A DNA stretch of 5,107 bases from Nanobdellota archaeon. Lineage in GTDB: Archaea > Nanobdellota > Nanobdellia > SCGC-AAA011-G17 > GW2011-AR17. The notes beneath the pieces were generated by a model. It saw only the letters and a list, made by a program, of their open reading frames with translations. It had not been told where the DNA came from and did not search any database. The DNA is taken from assembly GCA_030018575.1 (NCBI GenBank), contig JASEIA010000099.1, positions 1 to 5,107 on the forward strand, read 5' to 3'. Below are positions 1 through 4,363 of the stretch, piece by piece. Position 1 is the first letter of the stretch. Each line of letters opens with the position of its first letter. A program made the position numbers and the translations under genes.

Positions 1-38
1 GCCCCGCAGCTTGCTGTGATTGGGATAGCCTTTGCCAT
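1..38 (-). CDS. Possible 5' end of a third gene in the minus-strand unit (partial, doubtful)
   Basis: An ATG read leftwards at 36-38 opens a frame that stays open to the window edge for 12 codons, beginning MAKAIPITASCG. It lies 19 bases after the stop of the upstream lipoprotein gene on the same strand, a spacing that fits a continuing operon. A GAGGT ribosome-binding-like string (55-59) overlaps that stop codon, but it is about 16 bases from the ATG, which is longer than usual. Too little is visible to name a product. The opposite strand is also open here and encodes a hydrophobic stretch, so the assignment is weak. Confidence 0.25.
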   Translation of the reverse strand, partial: MAKAIPITASCG

Positions 39-57
39 GTTATTGTTTACTTTTACC

Positions 58-372
58 TCAAGGAAAGTCAAACGGCTTTATGTTCTGCACAACAACAAGC
101 AAATCATCGCTTATCGCGCCTCTTTCAAGATGGCATCCGCAGGGATACATGTCTTCCTGTGCTGTTGAATACATGAATTTTTCGCCATTCATTGTTATTG
201 AAAATCCGCCGCCGTCTATAAATCCTTCATAGCACAGCCTTCCGCAGCCTTCAACCTTCACGCATCCTTCTTCGCCCTTTTTCACTTCATATATCTGCGG
301 CTTGCTGCAGCTTGCAGCCCCAATAAGAGCCACAAGCCCGCTTAGTGCCAATGCTTCTGTCCATTTATTCAT
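58..372 (-). CDS. Small Cys-rich predicted lipoprotein, unknown function
   Basis: This encodes a 104-residue protein. It starts with a short basic N-terminus and a hydrophobic stretch (about residues 7-20), followed by a lipobox-like AAS-Cys with Cys22 as the likely lipidated residue. It is therefore probably exported and anchored to the outer face of the membrane. Position -3 of the lipobox is Ala rather than the preferred Leu, so lipidation is likely rather than certain. The mature part has five more cysteines (C37, C43, C47, C78, C80), with CxxxxxCxxxC and CGC spacing, suggesting disulfides or metal binding. A Gly-rich GFIDGGGF segment lies between them. The ATG at 370-372 was chosen because the signal peptide begins there; the open frame extends further upstream, but that part is antisense-like, basic and lies over the preceding gene. 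The start overlaps the preceding stop by 8 bases, so the two genes are probably translationally coupled. I do not recognise the family. Confidence 0.65.
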   Translation of the reverse strand: MNKWTEALALSGLVALIGAASCSKPQIYEVKKGEEGCVKVEGCGRLCYEGFIDGGGFSITMNGEKFMYSTAQEDMYPCGCHLERGAISDDLLVVVQNIKPFDFP

Positions 373-697
373 TTTTTTCTTCCTCCTTGCTTTTCTTTTC
401 AAGCGAATAGCCTTTTGCATACATTGGAACGCCAAAAAACAGCGGGATAAAAGCATACAATACCTTTTGCACGCCGCTGTCAAGCCCTTCTTCTGCCTCA
501 AGGCATGCCTCGCTTGTCTCAACATTATTAATCCTGCCAGAAAGCGTTCTTTCCGCAGGGCAAACTTCCTGGATTCTGCTGCTCCATCTTTCGGCTTCTG
601 TGTAGCCTGAAACACTAAGCCCAAGGCCAGCGCCTGCTGAAAGAAGTGCAAAGCCGATAAGCGTCATTCCCAAATCATTTTTTGCTTTTGAATCCAT
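365..697 (-). CDS. Small membrane protein with two transmembrane segments, unknown function
   Basis: This encodes a 110-residue protein with a short Lys-containing N-terminus, a first hydrophobic Ala/Gly/Leu-rich segment (about residues 11-31), a loop of about 45 residues, a second hydrophobic segment (about 77-95), and a strongly charged Lys/Glu tail. The charge pattern predicts both ends in the cytoplasm and the loop outside. The loop carries two cysteines (C46 and C65) that could form a disulfide. The start is supported by GGGGGT three bases before the ATG and by a TATA element about 40 bases upstream. It is the first gene of a unit with the overlapping lipoprotein gene downstream, so the two products may act together at the cell surface; that is inference. 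I do not recognise a family. Confidence 0.7.
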   Translation of the reverse strand: MDSKAKNDLGMTLIGFALLSAGAGLGLSVSGYTEAERWSSRIQEVCPAERTLSGRINNVETSEACLEAEEGLDSGVQKVLYAFIPLFFGVPMYAKGYSLEKKSKEEEKNE

Positions 698-700
698 TTT

Positions 701-706
701 ACCCCC
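701..706 (-). promoter_or_regulatory. Ribosome binding site GGGGGT for the two-membrane-segment protein
   Basis: On the minus strand GGGGGT is followed by AAA and the ATG. It can pair with the CCUCC end of archaeal 16S rRNA using wobble pairs. The same motif precedes the plus-strand gene at 3981, and a GGGGT version precedes the candidate ORF at 1307. This site decides the start of the 365-697 gene. Confidence 0.55.
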
Positions 707-736
707 AACTATTCATCACTTAGCAATAATAGGAGC

Positions 737-744
737 TATATAAA
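737..744 (-). promoter_or_regulatory. TATA box for the minus-strand membrane protein/lipoprotein unit
   Basis: Read on the minus strand this is TTTATATA, the classic archaeal box A, preceded by the purine/A-rich AGTAAAG that resembles a BRE. A start site about 26 bases downstream would fall near 714, leaving a leader of about 17 bases that includes the GGGGGT ribosome binding site before the ATG at 697. The element is nearly symmetric, so it could also fire rightwards toward the hairpin at 856-911. Confidence 0.6.
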
Positions 745-825
745 CTTTACTTCTTTCAGCTTCTTTCGCAAAAATAAGCGTGCCAAAACCAGATGCAATT
801 CGTGACACTTTCTCTCTTTTTTCTA

Positions 826-838
826 ATTTCCTAGAAAT
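826..838 (+). other. Small hairpin ATTTC-CTA-GAAAT
   Basis: This is a five-base-pair stem with a three-base loop, upstream of the main hairpin. A U-rich run to its left (CTCTTTTTTC, 812-821 region) can pair with GAAAAAGAG at 911-919 with one bulged base. That would enclose this hairpin and the larger one in a single multibranched structure. Confidence 0.3.
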
Positions 839-855
839 CCATCTGAAGGTGTAAA

Positions 856-911
856 CCCTGGCAAGAAACCGCCGGCGCTTCAAAGAGTGTGCCCTTGGTT
901 TCTTGCTGGGG
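856..911 (+). ncRNA. Candidate structured RNA: 15-bp hairpin with a second stem in its loop
   Basis: The arms at 856-870 and 897-911 pair over 15 consecutive positions when read as plus-strand RNA, including one U-G (859-908) and one G-U (860-907) wobble. A second stem lies inside the 26-base loop: GGCGC (874-878) with GUGCC (889-893), again with one G-U pair. All three wobble pairs become A-C mismatches on the minus strand, so the plus strand is the more likely transcript. No family signature of SRP RNA, RNase P RNA, or box C/D or H/ACA guide RNA was found. A TATA element at 737-744, if used rightwards, would start a transcript near 763-770 that includes it. The function is unknown. Confidence 0.4.
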
Positions 912-946
912 AAAAAGAGGTGATAGCTATAGGAAAACATAACATC

Positions 947-954
947 TATATAAA
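947..954 (-). promoter_or_regulatory. TATA box with strong BRE-like flank, target unclear
   Basis: On the minus strand this reads CCGAAAGG-TTTATATA, very close to the archaeal AAAnnTTTATATA consensus. Leftward transcription would begin near 921-925 and run through the hairpin at 856-911, with no good coding start following. The ten bases CTATATAAAC (946-955) exactly repeat those at 736-745. A rightward transcript would begin near 975 and run toward the tRNA gene. Confidence 0.45.
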
Positions 955-988
955 CCTTTCGGTTGTGTCTTAACTGCCCAATAGTAAA

Positions 989-1051
989 AGCCATTTAAAC
1001 GCTATTTTTAAGGGTTATAGCCTGTTTAAAGCCAAATTGGCATTTTTAGGA
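989..1051. repeat. Degenerate direct repeat, about 30-bp offset
   Basis: AGCC-A-TTTAAA-C-GC (989-1002) recurs as AGCC-TG-TTTAAA-GC (1019-1032), and ATTTTTA follows each copy (1004-1010 and 1042-1048). The second copy contains an extra insert carrying GCCAAATTGGC. A five-base stem GCTAT/ATAGC (1001-1005 with 1017-1021) bridges the copies. The similarity is partial and the sequence is AT-rich, so chance is possible. Confidence 0.3.
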
Positions 1052-1076
1052 CCCCTTGGCTTCCTCTGGAGACCAA
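1029..1076 (+). other. Two mutually exclusive inverted repeats
   Basis: TTGGCTT at 1056-1062 can pair with AAGCCAA at 1029-1035 (7 bp). Alternatively TTGGCTTCC (1056-1064) can pair with GGAGACCAA (1068-1076), leaving a three-base loop and two non-Watson-Crick positions. The two folds share one arm, an arrangement seen in RNA switches, but no downstream gene in the right orientation other than the tRNA is apparent. Confidence 0.25.
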
Positions 1077-1175
1077 ATCAAGCTAAGGATTGCTTTCAGC
1101 ATATTCCCTGCCTTGCTTTGCAGTGCTGCTGCCTTCTTTTTTCAGGTTTTGCCTGTGGTTCAAAGCAGGAATAAC

Positions 1176-1183
1176 TATATAAA
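1176..1183 (+). promoter_or_regulatory. TATA box for tRNA-Gln
   Basis: TATATAAA is preceded by an A-rich GGAATAAC that resembles a BRE. A start site about 25-27 bases downstream falls near 1205, about 10 bases before the mature tRNA 5' end, as expected for a short trimmed leader. Confidence 0.65.
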
Positions 1184-1214
1184 TCAGCTGTCAAATACAT
1201 TTTCATAGCAATTC

Positions 1215-1287
1215 AGTCCCGTAGTGTAGCGGCCAATCATACGAGGCTCTGGACCTCGTGACCCTGGTTCGAATCCAGGCGGGACTA
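1215..1287 (+). tRNA. tRNA-Gln, anticodon CUG
   Basis: This is a complete cloverleaf of 73 bases. The acceptor stem is AGTCCCG (1215-1221) with CGGGACT (1280-1286) and discriminator A1287. The D arm is a short three-base-pair stem containing AGCGG. The anticodon stem is CGAGG/CCTCG (1242-1246 with 1254-1258), and the 7-base loop has T33 and anticodon CTG at 1249-1251. The variable loop is short. The T arm is CCTGG-TTCGAAT-CCAGG (1263-1279). The anticodon reads CAG codons. The 3' CCA is not encoded and must be added enzymatically, which is common in archaea. No intron is present. No clear oligo-T terminator follows. Confidence 0.95.
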
Positions 1288-1306
1288 TACTTAAGGGGTA
1301 TGCAAA

Positions 1307-1549
1307 ATGGAACAAAAGCAGGAAGAATTGTTTCTCTGCGAATGCGGAGGCGTAGGGCTTGAGCAGATAGCCGAGACTGAAGTTGGCAGGGACTTGTTAG
1401 TCGGGATAAAAGCAGCAGTAATCCAGACAGGATTCTTTGAATGCAGCCATTGCCTTCAAAGCCATTGTAGCAAAAGAGCCCTTCTTCAGAATAAACACGG
1501 CTTTCTGCTTTTTCCTGCCATTGTTCAGCTCGTCCCTCTCGTCTTTTGA
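1307..1549 (+). CDS. Doubtful small Cys-containing ORF, convergent and overlapping with truD
   Basis: This is an 80-codon frame with cysteines spaced CxC (C11, C13) and CxxC (C46, C49) plus C54, which could form a metal site. Evidence for translation is GGGGT (1295-1299) seven bases before the ATG, a motif shared with other starts in this window, and a start 20 bases after the tRNA. Evidence against is that the second half (from 1397) is antisense to the end of truD, an overlap of about 150 bases, and that the part after residue 55 is a hydrophobic run typical of antisense reading. If real, it may be a small zinc protein whose 3' end became entangled with truD. I recognise no family. Confidence 0.25.
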   Translation: MEQKQEELFLCECGGVGLEQIAETEVGRDLLVGIKAAVIQTGFFECSHCLQSHCSKRALLQNKHGFLLFPAIVQLVPLVF

Positions 1550-2551
1550 AAACATCAGGCTTTGCAGCTCTGCAGAAGCATCCCTCATCACAGTCCTTGA
1601 TTCCATGAACGGAATCTGCCTTACGTGAAACATCTCAGGCTTTATGAATTCTTTTTGGAGCAATTCATCGGCGTATTTCCTGATTGCCTTTTCAAGCTTG
1701 AAATCTTCATAATCATATCCAATCAATGGAACCTGCAATTTTATATTCTGGATGCTCATTGGGATTTTCCCGAAGCAGTGGTGTATTTCAAAATACTCGC
1801 AATTCTCCTTGATATACGCTGCAAGAATCTCATTGAACAGCTTTGACTGGTAAGCGTGGATAAACAATGTGGAAACCTGCCTTGGCAGTGCCATGAAAGC
1901 CCCTTTGTAATCTCCCGGATTCCTCTCAAGCCATTCAACCGCCTTTTTTTCAATAAGATAACCCGGCACCATGCCTGCCTTCAGGTTTCTCCAGTTTGCT
2001 TCCATCTCTTTCCTGAACCGCTTGTGCTCCTCTGTCTCCTGCTCAAAAGGATAAAGGAGATAAGCCTTCATTGCATCCTCAAGCTTTCCTTTGATGATTA
2101 GCTTTCCGACAGCAGCCATGTTCGGGCGTATTCCCCCAAACCTCTGCTCGCCATAATAGTTTGAGAAGTATTTGATTCTCTTAAGCGGCTTTTCCAGGTC
2201 TCTTGCTGTTATTTCAAAGCTGTTTGCAGTGTGCGAAGCCAAGCCAATCGGCTTTTCAAGGAATCCAACAAACTTCAGCTTGATGTCCTTGATTTTCACT
2301 CTCTGGATGTCTTCTTTTTTTAATTCATAAGCAGATACATACTGCTCTGTGACTGCATTCTTGTCTTTCATCCCTGAATTATTGAATATCCTCAGGTTCT
2401 TTCCAAGAAACATTGCAATCTTCTCAATCGCATTCGTTGTTGCCCAGTTCTTTTTCTTCAGGATAAAGCAGGCATACTTTCCATTCTCACTTAATTTTAT
2501 GTCTGCTATCTCCTTTACGACGAAATCCTCGGGAAGCTGCTTCAGTTTCAT
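1397..2551 (-). CDS. truD: tRNA pseudouridine synthase TruD
   Basis: This encodes 384 residues, a normal length for an archaeal TruD. The enzyme isomerises uridine to pseudouridine in RNA; in bacteria the target is U13 of tRNA-Glu, and archaeal enzymes have related tRNA targets. Visible signatures in order are an N-terminal PEDFVVKEI (7-15), the catalytic loop SGMKDKNAVTEQ (59-70) with the predicted nucleophile Asp63, SFEITARDL (111-119), NYYGEQRFGG (131-140), AYQSKLFNEIL (233-243), and RTVMRDASAEL (319-329). The insertion domain specific to TruD lies between roughly 150 and 310. The family C-terminal motif appears as KKGSFATMALK (356-366). It is followed by an unusual Cys/Tyr-rich tail to residue 384, the part that overlaps the candidate ORF on the other strand. 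The start is supported by a TATA-like element 27 bases upstream, pointing to a leaderless transcript. Confidence 0.95.
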   Translation of the reverse strand: MKLKQLPEDFVVKEIADIKLSENGKYACFILKKKNWATTNAIEKIAMFLGKNLRIFNNSGMKDKNAVTEQYVSAYELKKEDIQRVKIKDIKLKFVGFLEKPIGLASHTANSFEITARDLEKPLKRIKYFSNYYGEQRFGGIRPNMAAVGKLIIKGKLEDAMKAYLLYPFEQETEEHKRFRKEMEANWRNLKAGMVPGYLIEKKAVEWLERNPGDYKGAFMALPRQVSTLFIHAYQSKLFNEILAAYIKENCEYFEIHHCFGKIPMSIQNIKLQVPLIGYDYEDFKLEKAIRKYADELLQKEFIKPEMFHVRQIPFMESRTVMRDASAELQSLMFSKDERDELNNGRKKQKAVFILKKGSFATMALKAMAAFKESCLDYCCFYPD

Positions 2552-2573
2552 ACAAGTTTAGAGAAAGCTTTTG

Positions 2574-2581
2574 TTATTAAA
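2574..2581 (-). promoter_or_regulatory. TATA-like box for truD, implying a leaderless mRNA
   Basis: On the minus strand TTTAATAA is centred about 27 bases before the A of the truD ATG, the distance normally separating box A from the transcription start. No ribosome binding site is seen, which fits a transcript that begins at or within a base or two of the start codon. The element lies directly before the start of the divergent gene at 2589, so the two promoters share one short region. Confidence 0.45.
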
Positions 2582-2588
2582 GCTTGTT

Positions 2589-2906
2589 ATGCAAACTAGG
2601 AACCAGCTTGACGATGGGAAGCAAAAGCCCCTTATGGCAACCTTGGAAATTCTTATGGAGAATATAGGTTTTAGCCTCTTTTTTCCGACAGGACTAATGG
2701 CTTTTACAATACTTGCCGGAAATCTTGCGGCTTTTGGAATAATAGGCAGCGCGTATATTGAAAGCAGGGAAGAGCAGGTTATCTTGTGGATGAAAAGGAT
2801 GAACCTCGCAAAAGAGGAAAAGTATCGGAACAAAAAACTGAGCCAGTACCAGGAAGAAAAAGAAAAAGCTTATAAACAACCCCTCTTTCTGTATGCGAGA
2901 AGATAG
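2589..2906 (+). CDS. Small single-pass membrane protein with charged coiled-coil tail
   Basis: This encodes 105 residues from the ATG at 2589; an in-frame TTG at 2571 is a less likely start because it would consume the promoter region. The N-terminal 25 residues are polar. A hydrophobic stretch of about 28 residues follows (about 27-54, rich in Gly, Phe, Ile and Ala), long enough for one membrane span or a short re-entrant pair. After it comes a Lys/Glu/Gln-rich helix (about 59-97) of likely coiled-coil character. The first residues (QTRNQ, DDGKQ) look cytoplasmic. The gene diverges from truD and sits 36 bases before rps15, so it may lead the ribosomal protein unit. I recognise no family. Confidence 0.6.
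   Translation: MQTRNQLDDGKQKPLMATLEILMENIGFSLFFPTGLMAFTILAGNLAAFGIIGSAYIESREEQVILWMKRMNLAKEEKYRNKKLSQYQEEKEKAYKQPLFLYARR
2869..2876 (+). promoter_or_regulatory. Possible internal promoter for the ribosomal protein unit
   Basis: CTTATAAA preceded by an A-rich run (agaaaaag) lies inside the end of the preceding gene. A start about 26 bases downstream would fall near 2898, giving rps15 a leader of about 45 bases. This would allow rps15 and rps3ae to be expressed independently of the membrane protein gene. It overlaps coding sequence rich in AAA/AAG codons, so chance is possible. Confidence 0.35.
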
Positions 2907-2942
2907 GATTGCGAAAAGCTTTCCTATACTGGTGCAAAAACA

Positions 2943-3398
2943 ATGGCAAGAATGTATTCTCGAGCGAGAGGAAAGGCAGGAAGCCACAAACCTTCAGAGC
3001 CTATGAAGCCTGTCTGGGTTCCGTATAAGCCGAAGGAGATTGAGCAATTAGTTGTAAAGCTTTCAAAGACAGAGCTTACGCCAAGCCAGATAGGGCTTGC
3101 ATTGAGGGACACTTACGGGGTTCCGAGCGTCAAGGCGCTTACTGAGAAAAAGATTATACAGATTCTAAAGGAAAACAAGTCAGCCCCTGCATTGCCTGAA
3201 TCAATGTCTTCTTTGATAAAAAGGCACATCAAGCTGATGAAGCACCTTGAAGAAAACAAGCATGATGAGACAGGAAAAAGGGGAGAGCTAATCATACAGT
3301 CAAAAATCAACAAGCTGGCAAAGTATTACAAGAGAAAGGGACTTTTGGCTGATAACTGGCATTACGACAAGGCAAAGGCCAAGCTGCTGGTAGGATAA
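2943..3398 (+). CDS. rps15: Small-subunit ribosomal protein uS15 (S15p/S13e type)
   Basis: This encodes 151 residues, the usual archaeal and eukaryotic length, longer than bacterial S15 (about 89). The N-terminal S13e-type extension (1 to about 60) starts MARMYSRARGK and includes PVWVPYKPKE and IGLALRDTYGVP. The S15 core (about 75-151), a helical bundle that binds 16S rRNA, includes HLEENKHDETGKRGE (101-115) and KLAKYYKRKG (124-133). The ATG at 2943 gives the standard N-terminus. A GGTG (2931-2934) eight bases upstream can serve as ribosome binding site. The stop lies 4 bases before rps3ae, so the two are surely co-transcribed. In many Euryarchaeota a RecJ-like gene and pcc1 sit between these two; both are absent here. 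Confidence 0.97.
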   Translation: MARMYSRARGKAGSHKPSEPMKPVWVPYKPKEIEQLVVKLSKTELTPSQIGLALRDTYGVPSVKALTEKKIIQILKENKSAPALPESMSSLIKRHIKLMKHLEENKHDETGKRGELIIQSKINKLAKYYKRKGLLADNWHYDKAKAKLLVG

Positions 3399-3402
3399 TC
3401 AC

Positions 3403-3966
3403 ATGGCAACATCAAAGAAGCTTTTGAAAGGAAAGAAGAAATGGTTTACTGTTTTAGCTCCCCCTGAGTTCAGGGAGCAGATTATCGGAGAGACTTCTGC
3501 ATATGAGGCTGAGCAGGTTGCAGGAAGGACAGTGCAGGTAAACCTCGGCTACCTAGCAAATGAGATGAGAAGGCAGAGCGCAATGGTAACTTTCAGGATT
3601 AAGGGAGTGCAGGGCTCAAACGCAGTGACTGCTTTCAAAAGATATGAGCTTGCCCCAATGCTTGTCAAGAGGCTTGTGAAAAAGGAAAGGGACAAGGCAG
3701 AGGATTCATTTACAGCCCAGACAAAGGACGGGGTAATGGTTAAGATAAAGCCTTTCTATGTTGCAAGGGGTTTTGCGCACAATTCTGTTTTTACTGCAAT
3801 CAGGATGAGGGCAAGGCAGTACTTATCTGAGGAGCTCAAGAAAATCAATCTTTCAGAGGCGGTAATTGCTGTTTGTTCCGGAGAGATGCAGAAGGCAGTG
3901 AAGGCAGAGCTCAGGAAGATTTCACCTTTGGCAGTGGCTGAGATTGGGGTTTTTGAATTGGCTTGA
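3403..3966 (+). CDS. rps3ae: Small-subunit ribosomal protein eS1 (S3Ae family)
   Basis: This encodes 187 residues, slightly shorter than most archaeal eS1 proteins (about 195-225). It is a small-subunit component found only in archaea and eukaryotes, located near the platform and mRNA exit. Visible family features are the basic N-terminus leading into KKKWFTVLAPPEF (11-23), GRTVQVNLGYL (41-51), the segment around KRYELAPMLVKRLV (79-92), and a C-terminal region following RMRARQYLSEEL (134-145), which ends with the helix QKAVKAELRKISPLAVAEI. The ATG lies 4 bases after the rps15 stop. The next gene starts 14 bases after this stop, so all three probably form one transcript. Regulation was not evident from the sequence. 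Confidence 0.95.
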   Translation: MATSKKLLKGKKKWFTVLAPPEFREQIIGETSAYEAEQVAGRTVQVNLGYLANEMRRQSAMVTFRIKGVQGSNAVTAFKRYELAPMLVKRLVKKERDKAEDSFTAQTKDGVMVKIKPFYVARGFAHNSVFTAIRMRARQYLSEELKKINLSEAVIAVCSGEMQKAVKAELRKISPLAVAEIGVFELA

Positions 3967-3972
3967 GCAGTA

Positions 3973-3978
3973 GGGGGT
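3973..3978 (+). promoter_or_regulatory. Ribosome binding site GGGGGT
   Basis: GGGGGT lies two bases before the ATG at 3981 and after the stop of rps3ae. It matches the motif used by the minus-strand gene starting at 697. It fixes the start of the CxxC protein gene and supports its being a translated gene within the ribosomal unit. Confidence 0.5.
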
Positions 3979-3980
3979 AA

Positions 3981-4319
3981 ATGGAAAATAAATATGAGGC
4001 TGTTCCTTTCACAGAAGGAATTGTGGAATCATCAGAAGGCAGTGTTCTGCACCATTGGAGATACGGGCAATTCAGCCTTGAGCTGAAGATTGACAGCTTT
4101 GAGGCGCCGGTAGTGGTGCCCACTGCATTTAATTTAAGGATTGATGTGGGTGAAAAAGTTCGGTTGTATGCTTCGCAGGGCTTTAAACGCAAATGCACTG
4201 GCTGCGGCGGGCCTATTGAGATAGACGGCTTGGAAGTTTTAGGGGAAAATGGCAAGGTATTGTTCAGGTATATCAGCTCTCATTCCGTTAGGGACGCAAA
4301 ATTTATGGAAGAAGCATAA
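3981..4319 (+). CDS. Small beta-rich protein with one CxxC, in the ribosomal protein unit; unknown function
   Basis: This encodes 112 residues. The sequence alternates hydrophobic and polar residues in a way that suggests mostly beta strands: FSLELKI (31-37), APVVVPTAFNLRI (42-54), KVRLYAS (59-65), GLEVLG (83-88) and KVLFRYIS (92-99). A Cys pair C72-T-G-C75 follows a basic GFKRK and precedes GGPIEIDG. A single CxxC could bind zinc as a dimer or with His ligands (H24, H25, H101), or be redox-active. There is no signal peptide or membrane segment, so it is cytoplasmic. It has a good GGGGGT ribosome binding site and lies 14 bases after rps3ae. The overall layout recalls small OB-fold or Ig-like nucleic-acid-binding domains, but this is only an impression and no family is recognised. 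Confidence 0.7.
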   Translation: MENKYEAVPFTEGIVESSEGSVLHHWRYGQFSLELKIDSFEAPVVVPTAFNLRIDVGEKVRLYASQGFKRKCTGCGGPIEIDGLEVLGENGKVLFRYISSHSVRDAKFMEEA

Positions 4320-4322
4320 GCT

Positions 4323-4336
4323 GTTTTCTTTTTTCC
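4323..4336 (+). terminator. Probable oligo-T terminator of the ribosomal protein unit
   Basis: A T-rich tract (GTTTTCTTTTTTCC) begins a few bases after the stop of the CxxC gene. Archaeal RNA polymerase terminates efficiently on such runs without a hairpin. The only flanking dyad is a weak AGCT...AGCT pair. Confidence 0.45.
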
Positions 4337-4349
4337 AATAGCTGGTTCT

Positions 4350-4359
4350 AAGGCGCCTT
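4350..4359. repeat. Perfect 10-bp palindrome AAGGCGCCTT
   Basis: This dyad sits in the 158-bp spacer before the acidic lipoprotein gene. The GGCGCC core recurs at 4427-4432. It could be a protein-binding site, but GGCGCC also occurs inside the upstream gene (near 4105), so it may be coincidental. Confidence 0.3.
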
Positions 4360-4363
4360 CCTT

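Larger units (their letters stand above)
698..1214. other. Gene-poor 517-bp interval between the minus-strand unit and tRNA-Gln
   Basis: I see no convincing protein gene here. A minus-strand frame of 92 codons (716-994) is open, but it runs over TATA elements at both ends, has an unremarkable basic composition and has no credible start downstream of the promoter at 947-954. The interval holds TATA elements at 737-744, 947-954 and 1176-1183, a 15-bp-stem hairpin at 856-911, a small hairpin at 826-838 (ATTTC/GAAAT), partial direct repeats starting at 989 and 1019, and overlapping inverted repeats at 1029-1076. The content suggests one or more non-coding transcripts or regulatory DNA. Confidence 0.6.

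Noticed and set aside
58..72. AGGAAAGTC string resembling a conserved RNase P RNA element
   Set aside because: It is the reverse complement of the last codons of the lipoprotein gene, and none of the other conserved RNase P RNA regions is found nearby.
302..610. Plus-strand frame of 102 codons
   Set aside because: It lies antisense to the membrane protein and lipoprotein genes, which have promoter, ribosome binding site and export signals; the frame is a reflection of their codon bias.
856..911. Hairpin as an H/ACA guide RNA on the minus strand (ACA shortly after the stem)
   Set aside because: The lower stem is continuous with no pseudouridylation pocket at the required distance from ACA, and the strand loses pairs.
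840..930. CTGA and GTGATAG as box D and box C of a C/D guide RNA
   Set aside because: The order and spacing are wrong (D before C, about 75 bases apart), and the C box has mismatches at its last two positions.
716..994. Minus-strand open frame of 92 codons in the gene-poor interval
   Set aside because: It runs through the TATA elements at 737-744 and 947-954, encodes a low-complexity basic sequence with no recognisable domain, has no ribosome binding site, and shares its central part with the strong hairpin.
3911..4255. Minus-strand frame of 114 codons
   Set aside because: It is antisense to rps3ae and the CxxC gene, both with ribosome binding sites and operon spacing; no start signal is present.
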